Assembly: GCA_017471785.1 (NCBI GenBank) | Contig: JAFURP010000021.1 | Location: 1-64,000 of the forward strand | Source of the DNA: Clostridia bacterium | Lineage (GTDB): Bacteria; Bacillota; Clostridia; Christensenellales; Borkfalkiaceae | Length of the DNA: 64,000 bases | Reading direction: 5' to 3' | Shown: positions 41,072 to 49,276 of the stretch, in pieces | How positions within the stretch are numbered: the stretch's first letter is position 1 | How the letters are laid out: the number at the start of each line of letters is the position of its first letter | Position numbers and translations under genes: made by a program | Notes under the pieces: model-generated | Seen by the model: only the letters and a program-made list of their open reading frames with translations | The model's database searches: none | Told to the model about the DNA's origin: nothing

Positions 41072-41656
41072 TCATATATCTTCCAAAATTTTCAAAACTT
41101 TCTTTTTCAAAGCCGAAAGATCGTTGTCGTTGACGAGAATACGCACGTTTGATTTTTTAAGAACGCCCCTTTCGTCCTTATCGTAATCATACTGTGCCGA
41201 CATTCTCGCCGTCGCCTCCCTTATATCGAGCGTATCCCTCTCGCAAACGGTCTGCAATCGTGCCGATCTTTCTCTAATTACGACGATGATCTCGTCAAAC
41301 CGTTTTTCAAATCCCCCTTCGTATAAGAGCGGGACCTCCGCAAAAACCGAATTTGCTTGACAATCGCTCATTTGCTCGTCCAATCGTTGCATTACCAACG
41401 GATGCGCGATCGCATGCAACCGATCGCGCGCTTCTTTATCGGAAAAGACGATTGAAGCTAAGCGTTTTTTATCTATCTTTCCATCCACGACCGCCGTAGG
41501 GAATACTTTGGAAAGCGTTTCTATATAAGCAGGCTCGTTCACCGTTTCGGCATAGATCGCATCGCAGGAGAAAACGGGATATCCCGCCTCGGATATCCAT
41601 TTTGAAACGGTCGATTTTCCGCTTCCTATTCCTCCCGTTATCGCAATTTTTTTCAT
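41072..41656 (-). CDS. coaE: Dephospho-CoA kinase
   Basis: 194 aa, typical length. P-loop GGIGSGKSTVSKWI at residues 7-20, the VFSCDAIYAE substrate segment, HPLV, and the LID region RSARLQTVCERD. It phosphorylates dephospho-CoA in the last step of CoA synthesis. It follows polA after 47 bp on the minus strand, a common clostridial pair (polA-coaE). Confidence 0.95.
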   Translation of the reverse strand: MKKIAITGGIGSGKSTVSKWISEAGYPVFSCDAIYAETVNEPAYIETLSKVFPTAVVDGKIDKKRLASIVFSDKEARDRLHAIAHPLVMQRLDEQMSDCQANSVFAEVPLLYEGGFEKRFDEIIVVIRERSARLQTVCERDTLDIREATARMSAQYDYDKDERGVLKKSNVRILVNDNDLSALKKKVLKILEDI

Positions 41657-41703
41657 TTTATTTACCCTGTTTCACAAAATTTGTTTCACGATAAATTCTT
41701 GTT

Positions 41704-44310
41704 TTACGCTTTGCTGTCAAACCAATCCTTTCCGACGCCTACTTCGACGGTGAGCGGTACGGAAAGCGAAACGGCGTTCTCCATTTCCCGTTTTAGTATT
41801 TTCGAAACGGCATCCGCCTCCTCTTTCGGGCAATCGATAACCAATTCGTCGTGGACCTGTAAAACGAGCTTGGCTTTGTAGCCCCCTACTTGCAGGGATT
41901 TGCTTACGTTGATCATAGCGAGCTTGATAATATCCGCACTAGAGCCTTGCATAGGCATATTCATTGCCGCGCGTTCGCCAAAGCTGCGCAGGTTATAATT
42001 GGAGGAGCGAATCTCGTTGATCACTCTTCTACGCCCCAGCAGCGTGGTTACGTATCCGTCGTTTTGCGCGTCGTTCACGTTCTTTTGCATATACGATTGT
42101 ACGTCCGAATAGGATTGAAAGTATTTATTTATATATTCCTGCGCGCGCTTCGCGCTGATATTCAGATCGCTTCCAAGACCAAAGGCGCTGATACCGTAAA
42201 TGATACCGAAATTAACGGCTTTTGCCTGTCGTCTTTGCGCGGCGCTCACATTTTCACTAGGTACGCCGAACACCTGCGACGCCGTTAAAGCGTGAATATC
42301 CTCGTCTTGACAATACGCCTTTATCAACTCTTTACAGCCCGAGAAATGCGCTAAAAGACGCAATTCGATCTGCGAATAATCCGCGTCGACGAGTACGTTG
42401 CCCTCACTCGCCATAAATAATTTGCGAAGCTCCTTTCCCTCTTCCGTACGGATGGGAATATTTTGGAGGTTGGGATTAGAGCTGGAAAGCCGTCCCGTAG
42501 AGGTCAAATTTTGATTGTAGGTGGTATGCACCTTACCCTGCTTGATCAAAGGTTTTATACCCTCGATATAGGTCGAATGTATCTTTTGCACGCGACGATA
42601 GCGCAGCAAAAGCCGCACGATCTCCGATTCACCGGCGTATTTTTCCAATTCCTCCGCCGTCGTTTTATAATTTTTGCGCTCCTTGGTCTTTTTCGTACCC
42701 TTACCCACTTGCAGCTTTTCAAAGAGTATTTTTCCAAGCTGTTGCGTGGAATTAACGTTAAACTCTTCGCCTGCAAGCGCGTAGATCTTTTGCTTCAGCT
42801 CCTCTTTTTCCGCTTGATAGCGCAAAGAAAGCGCTTTTAACATCTCCTCGTTTACGCATACTCCTTGGAGTTCCATATCGAATAATACGCGTACGAGCGG
42901 CAATTCCACGCCTTGATACAATTCGCGTTCCTTATCGTTCAACGATTGCGCGTAATAAGCGTGCATCCATACCAAAGCGTGCGCTTTGTATTTTTCGGGC
43001 AAGGAGAAATAATTCATACAAAAGAAGATATCGTCGGTGTTTGCCAAGCCCTCGGATATGCATTTAAGTATGGCAACGTCTTCAAACGGCGCTAAAACGT
43101 CGATCTTATACGGCTTGGCTCTATGCATAATATCTTTAATATTGTAAGAAATCAGGCGTTTTTTACCGCCAAAAACGGCTTTGAAAAGCGGCTGCAGCTG
43201 ATCCTCGAAAAATCCGCTGTCCAAAAGCTCCCTTTTAATATCGATAATGCACTCGGTCAACGGATCTCCACGCCGCCAACCATCGTCAACGAGGGTAAAG
43301 GAAAATTCCGCGTCCGACCAATAGCAAGCGACGTTCGCAGCGGTAGAGTTTTGAAAATAAGCTACCGCGTCGTTCACCGTTGCAAAATATTTTTCTTCGA
43401 TCTCCCCGTAAGGCTTATCGTTTTGGCTTATCGAGCTTACTCCTACCTCCTCTTTCGTTTCGGCAAAGATATTCATAGAGATCAAGCTCTTAAATTCCAG
43501 CTCGGCAAATTTTTCCCGAACGAGATGAGAAAAGGGCATTTTCAGCGCGCAATCGTTGAGTTCGATATCCAAAGGCACGTTCGTATCGATGGTCGCAAGC
43601 TGCTTGGAAAAGAAAGCGGTTTCCTTGTTTTCTTCCAGCTTTTTATGCAATGCGCCGCCGATTTCGTCGATATGCTCGTATATACTCTCCAAATTTCCGT
43701 ATTCGTGGATCAGCAACGTAGCCGATTTCTCGCCCACGCCCACAACCCCGGGGATATTATCCGATTTATCCCCCATAAGCGCTTTCAAATCGATAATCTG
43801 CGAGGGAGTAAGCCCTGTTTCCGTTTGAAAATTTTCGTTCGATAATTCAAGAATATCGCTCACGCCCTTACGCGTATAGCAAACGTTCGTTGTTTCGTCT
43901 ACGAGCTGATAGGAATCCCTGTCTCCCGTATAGATATACGTTTGTACGTTGAACTTTTTTGCCAGCGTACCTAAAACGTCGTCCGCTTCATAGCCCTGTA
44001 ATTCGCAAATTTTGACGTTCATCAAACGCAACACCTCTTTGAGTATGGGCAGCTGCAGCGCCAAATCCTCGGGCATAGGCTTTCTACCCGCTTTATAATC
44101 GGCGTACATTTTATGACGGAAGGTCGGCGCGTGCAGATCGAAAGCAACGGCGAAATGGCTGGGCTTTTTGTCGGTGACGATCTTCAACATCAATTTTACG
44201 AACCCGAACACGCCGTTCGTAGGCGTACCGCTTTTCGTCGTAAACAAGGGCGTAGCGTAAAACGCACGGTTGATCAAGCTGTTGCCGTCGATGAGAACCA
44301 ATTTTTCCAT
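41704..44310 (-). CDS. polA: DNA polymerase I
   Basis: 868 aa. The 5'-3' exonuclease domain starts MEKLVLIDGNSLINRAFYATP (GDKSDNIPGV helix-hairpin-helix at ~170). The middle 3'-5' exonuclease-like domain (around CYWSDAEFSFTLVDD) lacks the DxE motif and is probably inactive, as in many Bacillota. Polymerase motifs: DADYSQIELRLLAHFSG (A), RRQAKAVNFGIIYGISAFGL (B) and VLQVHDELVID (C). Confidence 0.97.
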   Translation of the reverse strand: MEKLVLIDGNSLINRAFYATPLFTTKSGTPTNGVFGFVKLMLKIVTDKKPSHFAVAFDLHAPTFRHKMYADYKAGRKPMPEDLALQLPILKEVLRLMNVKICELQGYEADDVLGTLAKKFNVQTYIYTGDRDSYQLVDETTNVCYTRKGVSDILELSNENFQTETGLTPSQIIDLKALMGDKSDNIPGVVGVGEKSATLLIHEYGNLESIYEHIDEIGGALHKKLEENKETAFFSKQLATIDTNVPLDIELNDCALKMPFSHLVREKFAELEFKSLISMNIFAETKEEVGVSSISQNDKPYGEIEEKYFATVNDAVAYFQNSTAANVACYWSDAEFSFTLVDDGWRRGDPLTECIIDIKRELLDSGFFEDQLQPLFKAVFGGKKRLISYNIKDIMHRAKPYKIDVLAPFEDVAILKCISEGLANTDDIFFCMNYFSLPEKYKAHALVWMHAYYAQSLNDKERELYQGVELPLVRVLFDMELQGVCVNEEMLKALSLRYQAEKEELKQKIYALAGEEFNVNSTQQLGKILFEKLQVGKGTKKTKERKNYKTTAEELEKYAGESEIVRLLLRYRRVQKIHSTYIEGIKPLIKQGKVHTTYNQNLTSTGRLSSSNPNLQNIPIRTEEGKELRKLFMASEGNVLVDADYSQIELRLLAHFSGCKELIKAYCQDEDIHALTASQVFGVPSENVSAAQRRQAKAVNFGIIYGISAFGLGSDLNISAKRAQEYINKYFQSYSDVQSYMQKNVNDAQNDGYVTTLLGRRRVINEIRSSNYNLRSFGERAAMNMPMQGSSADIIKLAMINVSKSLQVGGYKAKLVLQVHDELVIDCPKEEADAVSKILKREMENAVSLSVPLTVEVGVGKDWFDSKA

Positions 44311-44350
44311 AAGAGCAGTATATCCTTACGATTTTAATTTCATTACTACT

Positions 44351-44379
44351 ATTTTAGCACGAATTTCAAAAAATCGCAA
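44351..44379 (-). promoter_or_regulatory. Promoter of polA-coaE
   Basis: Minus strand: -35 TTGCGA (44374-44379), 17-bp spacer, -10 TAAAAT (44351-44356) with extended TGC. The start codon of polA is about 40 bp downstream. Confidence 0.7.
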
Positions 44380-44438
44380 GAGAATTAAAAATGTTTGAAA
44401 AAAGATTTAATTTTTTATTAAAATCCCCCTTGAAACGC

Positions 44439-44467
44439 TTGCTTTTTTTCTCGTTATTTAATATAAT
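44439..44467 (+). promoter_or_regulatory. Promoter of tRNA-Leu
   Basis: -35 TTGCTT (44439-44444), 17-bp spacer, -10 TATAAT (44462-44467). The mature tRNA begins 22 bp after the -10. Confidence 0.75.
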
Positions 44468-44488
44468 AATAAAGCTTTCGATTGAATT

Positions 44489-44575
44489 GCTGGTGTGGTG
44501 GAATTGGCAGACGCGCTGGACTCAAAATCCAGTGGTAGCGATACCGTGTGGGTTCAACTCCCACCACCAGCACCA
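44489..44575 (+). tRNA. tRNA-Leu (anticodon CAA)
   Basis: Acceptor stem GCTGGTG/CACCAGC with A discriminator and an encoded CCA end. The anticodon stem CTGGA/TCCAG encloses loop CTCAAAA, so the anticodon is CAA, reading UUG. A long variable arm typical of class II tRNAs follows, and the T arm is GTGGG-TTCAACT-CCCAC. Confidence 0.95.
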
Positions 44576-44579
44576 AAAT

Positions 44580-44603
44580 AAAAACGCCGAGCTTGGCGTT
44601 TTT
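44580..44603 (+). terminator. Terminator after tRNA-Leu
   Basis: AAAAACGCC and GGCGTTTTT pair around GAGCTT, followed by a T-rich run. Confidence 0.85.
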
Positions 44604-44634
44604 ATTTTTTCATAACGACGGTAAGGTGGCGAAG

Positions 44635-44904
44635 ATGGACTTTTTGATAGAATTTATTTTAGAAGTGTATATGGAATTGATGACGTTGATCGTTCCCGAA
44701 AAAAACGTAACGAAAAAACACAAGATCATCGCGAAGATCCTTGCCGTTATCGTTATTTTTGCGATCTTTGCACTCGTCGTTTGGGGGCTCGCGTTGATTA
44801 TCGATCACAATAATTATTTAGGGCTTATCCCCCTATCCTTTGCGCTCGTCATTTCTCTATTGCAAATCATCTTCGGTATTATCTTATATAAAAGAAATCA
44901 TTAA
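44635..44904 (+). CDS. Small membrane protein, unknown
   Basis: 89 aa with two membrane helices (IIAKILAVIVIFAIFALVVWGLALII and LIPLSFALVISLLQIIFGIILY) and a charged N-terminal region. No recognised family. The frame reaches into the tRNA, but ATG 44635 is the first after the tRNA terminator and has GTAAGGTGG upstream. It stands alone. Confidence 0.7.
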   Translation: MDFLIEFILEVYMELMTLIVPEKNVTKKHKIIAKILAVIVIFAIFALVVWGLALIIDHNNYLGLIPLSFALVISLLQIIFGIILYKRNH

Positions 44905-44911
44905 AAAATCG

Positions 44912-44943
44912 AACTCCCGTCGTTTACCACGACGGGAGTTTTT
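44912..44943. terminator. Bidirectional terminator between the membrane protein and the glycerol-1-phosphate dehydrogenase
   Basis: AACTCCCGTCGT and ACGACGGGAGTT form a 12-bp stem around TTACC, with T-rich or A-rich flanks on both sides, between convergent genes. Confidence 0.85.
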
Positions 44944-44954
44944 GGTTTTCGTCA

Positions 44955-46055
44955 TTAATAATATTTTTCCATCAATATCGGTTTTATTTGCTCGGTCAAG
45001 CCCAAATCGTGAATAAGCGTTAAAACGGTATATCTATCCCGTACGGTATACGCCTTATCGATCATTTCCTCCATCGTTTCCTTTCTTACGCCGATTTCGG
45101 AGAAGCGCACGGGACAGCCCATTTTCACGAGCATATCGCGAACGGTATCCACGCGCGGCAACGCCTCCGCCAAGCGGTAGACTTTCTCCGCGCCGTTAAA
45201 AGTAATTCGATTATCCTTGATATAATTATACAGCTCGATGGAAACGAGCGTACCGATGGCAACCTTTAAGCCGTGCATAGGTATCTTTTCGCCGCGACGA
45301 ACGAAATCCATTTCCAAGAAATGCGATTGATGATGCTCGCTACCGCTTGCAGGTCGGGAATTGCCGCATTTCGCCATAGAAAGCCCTGCCGTGATCAACG
45401 CGTCCATAAGCTTGGCTACCGCTTCCCCCGTATGGTTCGTCAAATCCTCGAAAGCGTTTACGCAAGCGGTACGCGCCTGTTCCATCAAAGCGTACGCCTC
45501 CTCGTCGATCGGCTCCCCTTTCAAGGCGTGCGCCATTCTCCAATCGGTAAGACAGGTATACTTACCGATAATGTCGCCAAAGCCTGCCGCCGTCATCAAC
45601 CTCGGCGCGTTGCATACGATATCTAGATCGATCAAAATATCGCTCGGCGTACGCACTTCGTCCGTTACCTTAACGCCGGCGCGCATCAACGCCGCGCCTT
45701 TGGAGCAATATCCGTCCATACTCGCCGCCGTTACAAGCACGCCGCTTTCTATATTGCGCCGCGTAGCGACCGATTTTGCCATATCGTTCAGCGTACCGCT
45801 ACCTACGGCTAAAACGTAGTCTGCCGTAGCCGCGATCTCGTACGCATATTCGCATTTATCCTCGGAGGGTATAAGCTCCTCGTCGGAATACGCTACGTCA
45901 AGGAGCTTCGCACCGCGTTTTTCCATTTCCGCTTTGATTTGTAAAGCGTACGGCAACGTGTTGATATCGTACATCACCGCAACCGTTTTGGTTGCTATTT
46001 TATGAAAGAATTTTTCAAAACCGCTTTCGTGACGGTATTCGATATTGATCCGCAT
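44955..46055 (-). CDS. sn-Glycerol-1-phosphate dehydrogenase (AraM/EgsA family)
   Basis: 366 aa. NAD(P)- and metal-dependent reduction of dihydroxyacetone phosphate to sn-glycerol 1-phosphate. Marks: VGSGTLNDMAKSVA (nucleotide binding), VTAASMDGYCSKGAAL, AAGFGDIIGKYTCLTDWRMAH and SGSEHHQSHFLEM, with metal-binding Asp and His. In Bacillus AraM feeds heptaprenylglyceryl phosphate synthesis with PcrB. ATG 46055 behind GAGGG is preferred over TTG 46067. It follows mgtC after 17 bp, at the end of the glp cluster. Confidence 0.9.
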   Translation of the reverse strand: MRINIEYRHESGFEKFFHKIATKTVAVMYDINTLPYALQIKAEMEKRGAKLLDVAYSDEELIPSEDKCEYAYEIAATADYVLAVGSGTLNDMAKSVATRRNIESGVLVTAASMDGYCSKGAALMRAGVKVTDEVRTPSDILIDLDIVCNAPRLMTAAGFGDIIGKYTCLTDWRMAHALKGEPIDEEAYALMEQARTACVNAFEDLTNHTGEAVAKLMDALITAGLSMAKCGNSRPASGSEHHQSHFLEMDFVRRGEKIPMHGLKVAIGTLVSIELYNYIKDNRITFNGAEKVYRLAEALPRVDTVRDMLVKMGCPVRFSEIGVRKETMEEMIDKAYTVRDRYTVLTLIHDLGLTEQIKPILMEKYY

Positions 46056-46072
46056 TAGTTCCCTCAAGGAAT

Positions 46073-46726
46073 TTAATCGTTGTCGCAGCGTTCAATGGAG
46101 AAAATAAAGGGATTTTCCGAAATGATCTTATTAAGCTCGGACGAGGAAAATTCGTTGTCCGTCGTCAAGGTCGCGCTGTATAAAACCTGATCCCCCTCGC
46201 GCTTTAATACCAAATGATTAAAACGGTCGGTGCCGAAAATTTCCTTGATCCTCAAATTCTCGTCGCCCGTGCGCGAAAACTCGATCTTTACCGAATACGT
46301 TCTTTTCGTACGGAAAACACGGAAGTTGGTATGCAAAAGAAACTGTACCGCGATCATAAGCACAGTCGCGACGATCGCCACCAAAAACAGCTCCGCGCCG
46401 CAAACCATACCGATCCCCGCCGTCGCCCAAACGCCTGCGGCGGTAGTTAAGCCCTTGACCTCGTGTTGGTTATAAACGATCATACCCGCGCCGAGGAAGC
46501 CTACGCCGGTCACGATCTGCGCCGCGATACGCCCGGGGTCGCCGTTACCGATATTTTTAGAAAGAATGGTCATCAACGCCGCGCCGAAGCATACGATCGT
46601 ATGCGTGCGGATACCGGCTTCCTTGGAGCGCATCTTACGTTCCAAGCCGATCACAAACCCGAGTACGACGGACAAGAGCAATTCGGGAAGCATCCAAAGT
46701 TGTGCAATCACCTGTTCTAAAGTCAT
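46073..46726 (-). CDS. MgtC/SapB family membrane protein
   Basis: 217 aa. Four to five membrane helices with the family motifs LGFVIGLERKMRSKEAGIRTHTIVCFGAALM and RIAAQIVTGVGFLGAGMIVYNQHEVKGLTTAAGVWATAGIGM. A cytosolic C-terminal ACT-like domain follows. MgtC proteins are linked to Mg homeostasis and survival at low Mg; the mechanism in Bacillota is uncertain. It lies between the HAD gene and araM on the same strand. Confidence 0.92.
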   Translation of the reverse strand: MTLEQVIAQLWMLPELLLSVVLGFVIGLERKMRSKEAGIRTHTIVCFGAALMTILSKNIGNGDPGRIAAQIVTGVGFLGAGMIVYNQHEVKGLTTAAGVWATAGIGMVCGAELFLVAIVATVLMIAVQFLLHTNFRVFRTKRTYSVKIEFSRTGDENLRIKEIFGTDRFNHLVLKREGDQVLYSATLTTDNEFSSSELNKIISENPFIFSIERCDND

Positions 46727-46783
46727 ATTTTTCCTCCCAATAGAATTACGTTATAATATTCCGAGCGCACAAGCAATATGCGT

Positions 46784-47602
46784 TCAATCCAAAAAATTTT
46801 TAACGCCGTTCAAGACGAACGTCGGGGTATCTTTTTCGCCTGCCCTTTCGATATCGGCGAGCGTTGCCTCGCCTGAAAGCACGCAAACGGTATCCACGCC
46901 CGCGTTCACGCCCGAAGCGATATCCGTATACAATCTATCGCCCACCACGACCGTTTCCTCTTTCGAATACTTGAATTTTTTCATCAATTCGAAGATCATC
47001 GTCGGTTCGGGTTTACCGATAAACACGGGCTTTTTGCCCGTTGCGTATTCGATACCCACGCACATAGAGCCGCAGTCGGGAATAGACCCGAAATCGACGG
47101 GACAGACCCAATCGGGATTGGTGGCGTAATACGGTACGTCCAATTTCGTCAAGACTTCGCAAGTAGTACGCAGTTTTTTGCCCGTAATTTCGGGGTCGAA
47201 CGCCACGAGCACCGCTGCGATCTCCGTCGTAAATTTTTGCGTTACGGAAAGTCCGCTTGCTTTGAGCTCTTTTATAAACGATTTCGTGCCCTGTGCGTAA
47301 ATGAGTCGATCACGGAATTTTTCTTTCATAATCATAACGGCGGCTTGCGCGGAGGTGAAGAAATTATCCCCGTTGATACCGTTGATCCCCAAGCGGTTGA
47401 GTTTTTTTATGTAATCTTTCACCGATTTGGAGGGATTATTCGTGATAAAAGCGAAGCGACCGCCCTCGGCTTTGATCTTCTCCAACAATTCCGTAACGCC
47501 GTCGAATAAGTCGTTTTCACGGTAGATCGTACCGTCCATATCAAACAGGTATAACTTTTTCGTTTTTAACCCGTCGGCGTTTCTACCGAAATAATCCTTC
47601 AT
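46784..47602 (-). CDS. HAD-IIA family phosphatase (NagD/glycerol-phosphate phosphatase-like)
   Basis: 272 aa. Motif I FDMDGTIYREN, motif II FITNNPSKS, motif III within GKPEPTMIFELMKK and motif IV VVGDRLYTDIASG. NagD/PGP-type HADs hydrolyse sugar phosphates, glycerol phosphates or nucleotides. The position beside a glycerol-phosphate cluster makes glycerol phosphate a plausible substrate. Confidence 0.9.
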   Translation of the reverse strand: MKDYFGRNADGLKTKKLYLFDMDGTIYRENDLFDGVTELLEKIKAEGGRFAFITNNPSKSVKDYIKKLNRLGINGINGDNFFTSAQAAVMIMKEKFRDRLIYAQGTKSFIKELKASGLSVTQKFTTEIAAVLVAFDPEITGKKLRTTCEVLTKLDVPYYATNPDWVCPVDFGSIPDCGSMCVGIEYATGKKPVFIGKPEPTMIFELMKKFKYSKEETVVVGDRLYTDIASGVNAGVDTVCVLSGEATLADIERAGEKDTPTFVLNGVKNFLD

Positions 47603-47629
47603 AGACTTCTCCTTTCGTTATAATTATTT

Positions 47630-47658
47630 ATTATAGCATATTTATTTCGTTTATGCAA
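47630..47658 (-). promoter_or_regulatory. Promoter of the HAD-mgtC-araM unit
   Basis: Minus strand: -35 TTGCAT (47653-47658), 17-bp spacer, -10 TATAAT (47630-47635) with extended TGC. It lies 28 bp before the HAD start codon, so these three genes can be transcribed apart from the glpA operon. Confidence 0.8.
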
Positions 47659-47675
47659 GCGATTTTGACTTGTCG

Positions 47676-48023
47676 TTACGCGTTTCCCGCAACGACGAGG
47701 TTTGCCTCGTCGGAAATATTTTCAACGAGTACGTCGCCGATTTTTACAGGTAATTCGCAGGTAGTTTGATTGATCTTCTTCATTATCTCGAAAATCTCGC
47801 TCTTTTTAACGGGTCTATCTGTTTTTACGGGTACCATCACGCCGTTTTTAGCGCGAACGGTAGAAGTAACCACGCGTTTGGGGCAAACGACCTCGTTTTC
47901 CGCATACAATTTACCGCGCGGACAGCCGTTACCCTTTACGGATACGGGGTTGCCGTTCTCCATTTCCACCTCTAAGGCGCAACCGATGGGACATTCGATA
48001 CAAGTCAACGATATAACGCTCAT
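47676..48023 (-). CDS. DUF1667 Cys-rich protein
   Basis: 115 aa. Four N-terminal Cys (SLTCIECPIGC and GNGCPRGKLYAENEVVCPKR) suggest an Fe-S cluster or Zn site. Proteins of this family are encoded with GlpA- and GlpB-like flavoproteins in Bacillota and probably pass electrons on. The start overlaps the flavoprotein stop as ATGA; a longer frame to 48173 is a shadow. Confidence 0.88.
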   Translation of the reverse strand: MSVISLTCIECPIGCALEVEMENGNPVSVKGNGCPRGKLYAENEVVCPKRVVTSTVRAKNGVMVPVKTDRPVKKSEIFEIMKKINQTTCELPVKIGDVLVENISDEANLVVAGNA

Positions 48024-49276
48024 ACGTTTTCCTCCAACACTACTTCGATCTTTCCGTTTGTTTGTGCAATTTTCGCTTCCGTCAACAACAGCGTTTCCAT
48101 TTCCCCCGGTACGACGATCTTTTTCTTGCGCTGTAAAAGCACCGTATCGCCGCATTTTACCGTGATCGTACAATCGCGGAAGGTATTGGTAACGCGGAAG
48201 AACAGCTTCACGTTGCCGCCGATATTCTTATCCAAGCGCTGAGGTACGACGTAGCCGATATTACTGCCGTTGACCACTTCCACTCCGTCGTGCTCGATCG
48301 CGCCCTCTAATACGTATTTCGCTGCATAAACGCCCGCCAGCTCCGATTCCTCGGAAACGAAATCCACGAGGTCGTGGACCTGCAAAACGTTGCCGCAGGC
48401 AAAAACGCCGCTTACGAGCGTTTCGCGGTTTTGATATACCACCGCGCCGCGCGTTCTCGGAGAAAGCTCGATCTCCGCGCCTTTCGTGAGTTCGTTTTCG
48501 GGAATCAAACCGACCGAGAAAAGCACCGTATCGCAATCGAAATGCATTTCCGTACCCGAAATAGGCTTTTTATCCTTATCTACCTCGGATATGACGACGC
48601 CCGTTACCCGTTTGTCCCCCTCGATCCTCGTGATCGTATGATTGAGGTAAAGTGGAATATTGAAATCGTCCAAGCATTGCGCTATATTACGCTTCAAACC
48701 GCTCGAATAGGGCATAATCTCGCAAACGGCGTGCACCTTGGCTCCCTCGAGCGTCATACGCCGTGCCATGATCAAGCCGATATCCCCCGAGCCGAGAATA
48801 ACGACGCTTTTCCCGGGCATATATCCTTTTATATTCACGTATTTTTGCGCCGTACCCGCAGAATAAACGCCTGCCGGTCTACTCCCCGCCACATTGAGCG
48901 CGCCGCGGCTTCTTTCCCTACAGCCCATAGCGAGAATAACCGCTTTTGCCTCTACCGTAAATACGCCGTATTCCGTATTGATCGCCGTGATCTTTTTATC
49001 TTTCGTCAACGAAAGCACCGTCGTTTGCGTGAAAACCTCTATATTGCGCGCAAGCACTCCGTCAACGAAGCGCGCCGCGTATTCGGGGCCAGACAGGCTT
49101 TCCTTAAACCGCGTCAAACCGAAGCCGTTATGGATGCATTGATTGAGAATACCGCCCAAACGTTCCTCACGCTCCAAGATCAATATATCTTTCGCGCCGT
49201 TATCGTACGCGGCTATCGCAGCCGCAAGTCCTGCAGGTCCACCGCCGATCACGACGATATCGTAATAATTTTTCAT
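48020..49276 (-). CDS. FAD-dependent pyridine nucleotide-disulfide oxidoreductase (GlpB-like subunit)
   Basis: 418 aa. N-terminal FAD motif VIGGGPAGLAAAIAAYDNGAKDILILEREERLGG, the second NAD-binding motif VVILGSGDIGLIMARRMTLEGA and a GVFACGNVLQVHDLVDFVSEES segment at the FAD site. It resembles the alpha chain of sarcosine/proline oxidases. Encoded between GlpA-like and DUF1667 proteins, it is probably the middle subunit of an anaerobic glycerol-3-phosphate dehydrogenase. Confidence 0.88.
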   Translation of the reverse strand: MKNYYDIVVIGGGPAGLAAAIAAYDNGAKDILILEREERLGGILNQCIHNGFGLTRFKESLSGPEYAARFVDGVLARNIEVFTQTTVLSLTKDKKITAINTEYGVFTVEAKAVILAMGCRERSRGALNVAGSRPAGVYSAGTAQKYVNIKGYMPGKSVVILGSGDIGLIMARRMTLEGAKVHAVCEIMPYSSGLKRNIAQCLDDFNIPLYLNHTITRIEGDKRVTGVVISEVDKDKKPISGTEMHFDCDTVLFSVGLIPENELTKGAEIELSPRTRGAVVYQNRETLVSGVFACGNVLQVHDLVDFVSEESELAGVYAAKYVLEGAIEHDGVEVVNGSNIGYVVPQRLDKNIGGNVKLFFRVTNTFRDCTITVKCGDTVLLQRKKKIVVPGEMETLLLTEAKIAQTNGKIEVVLEENV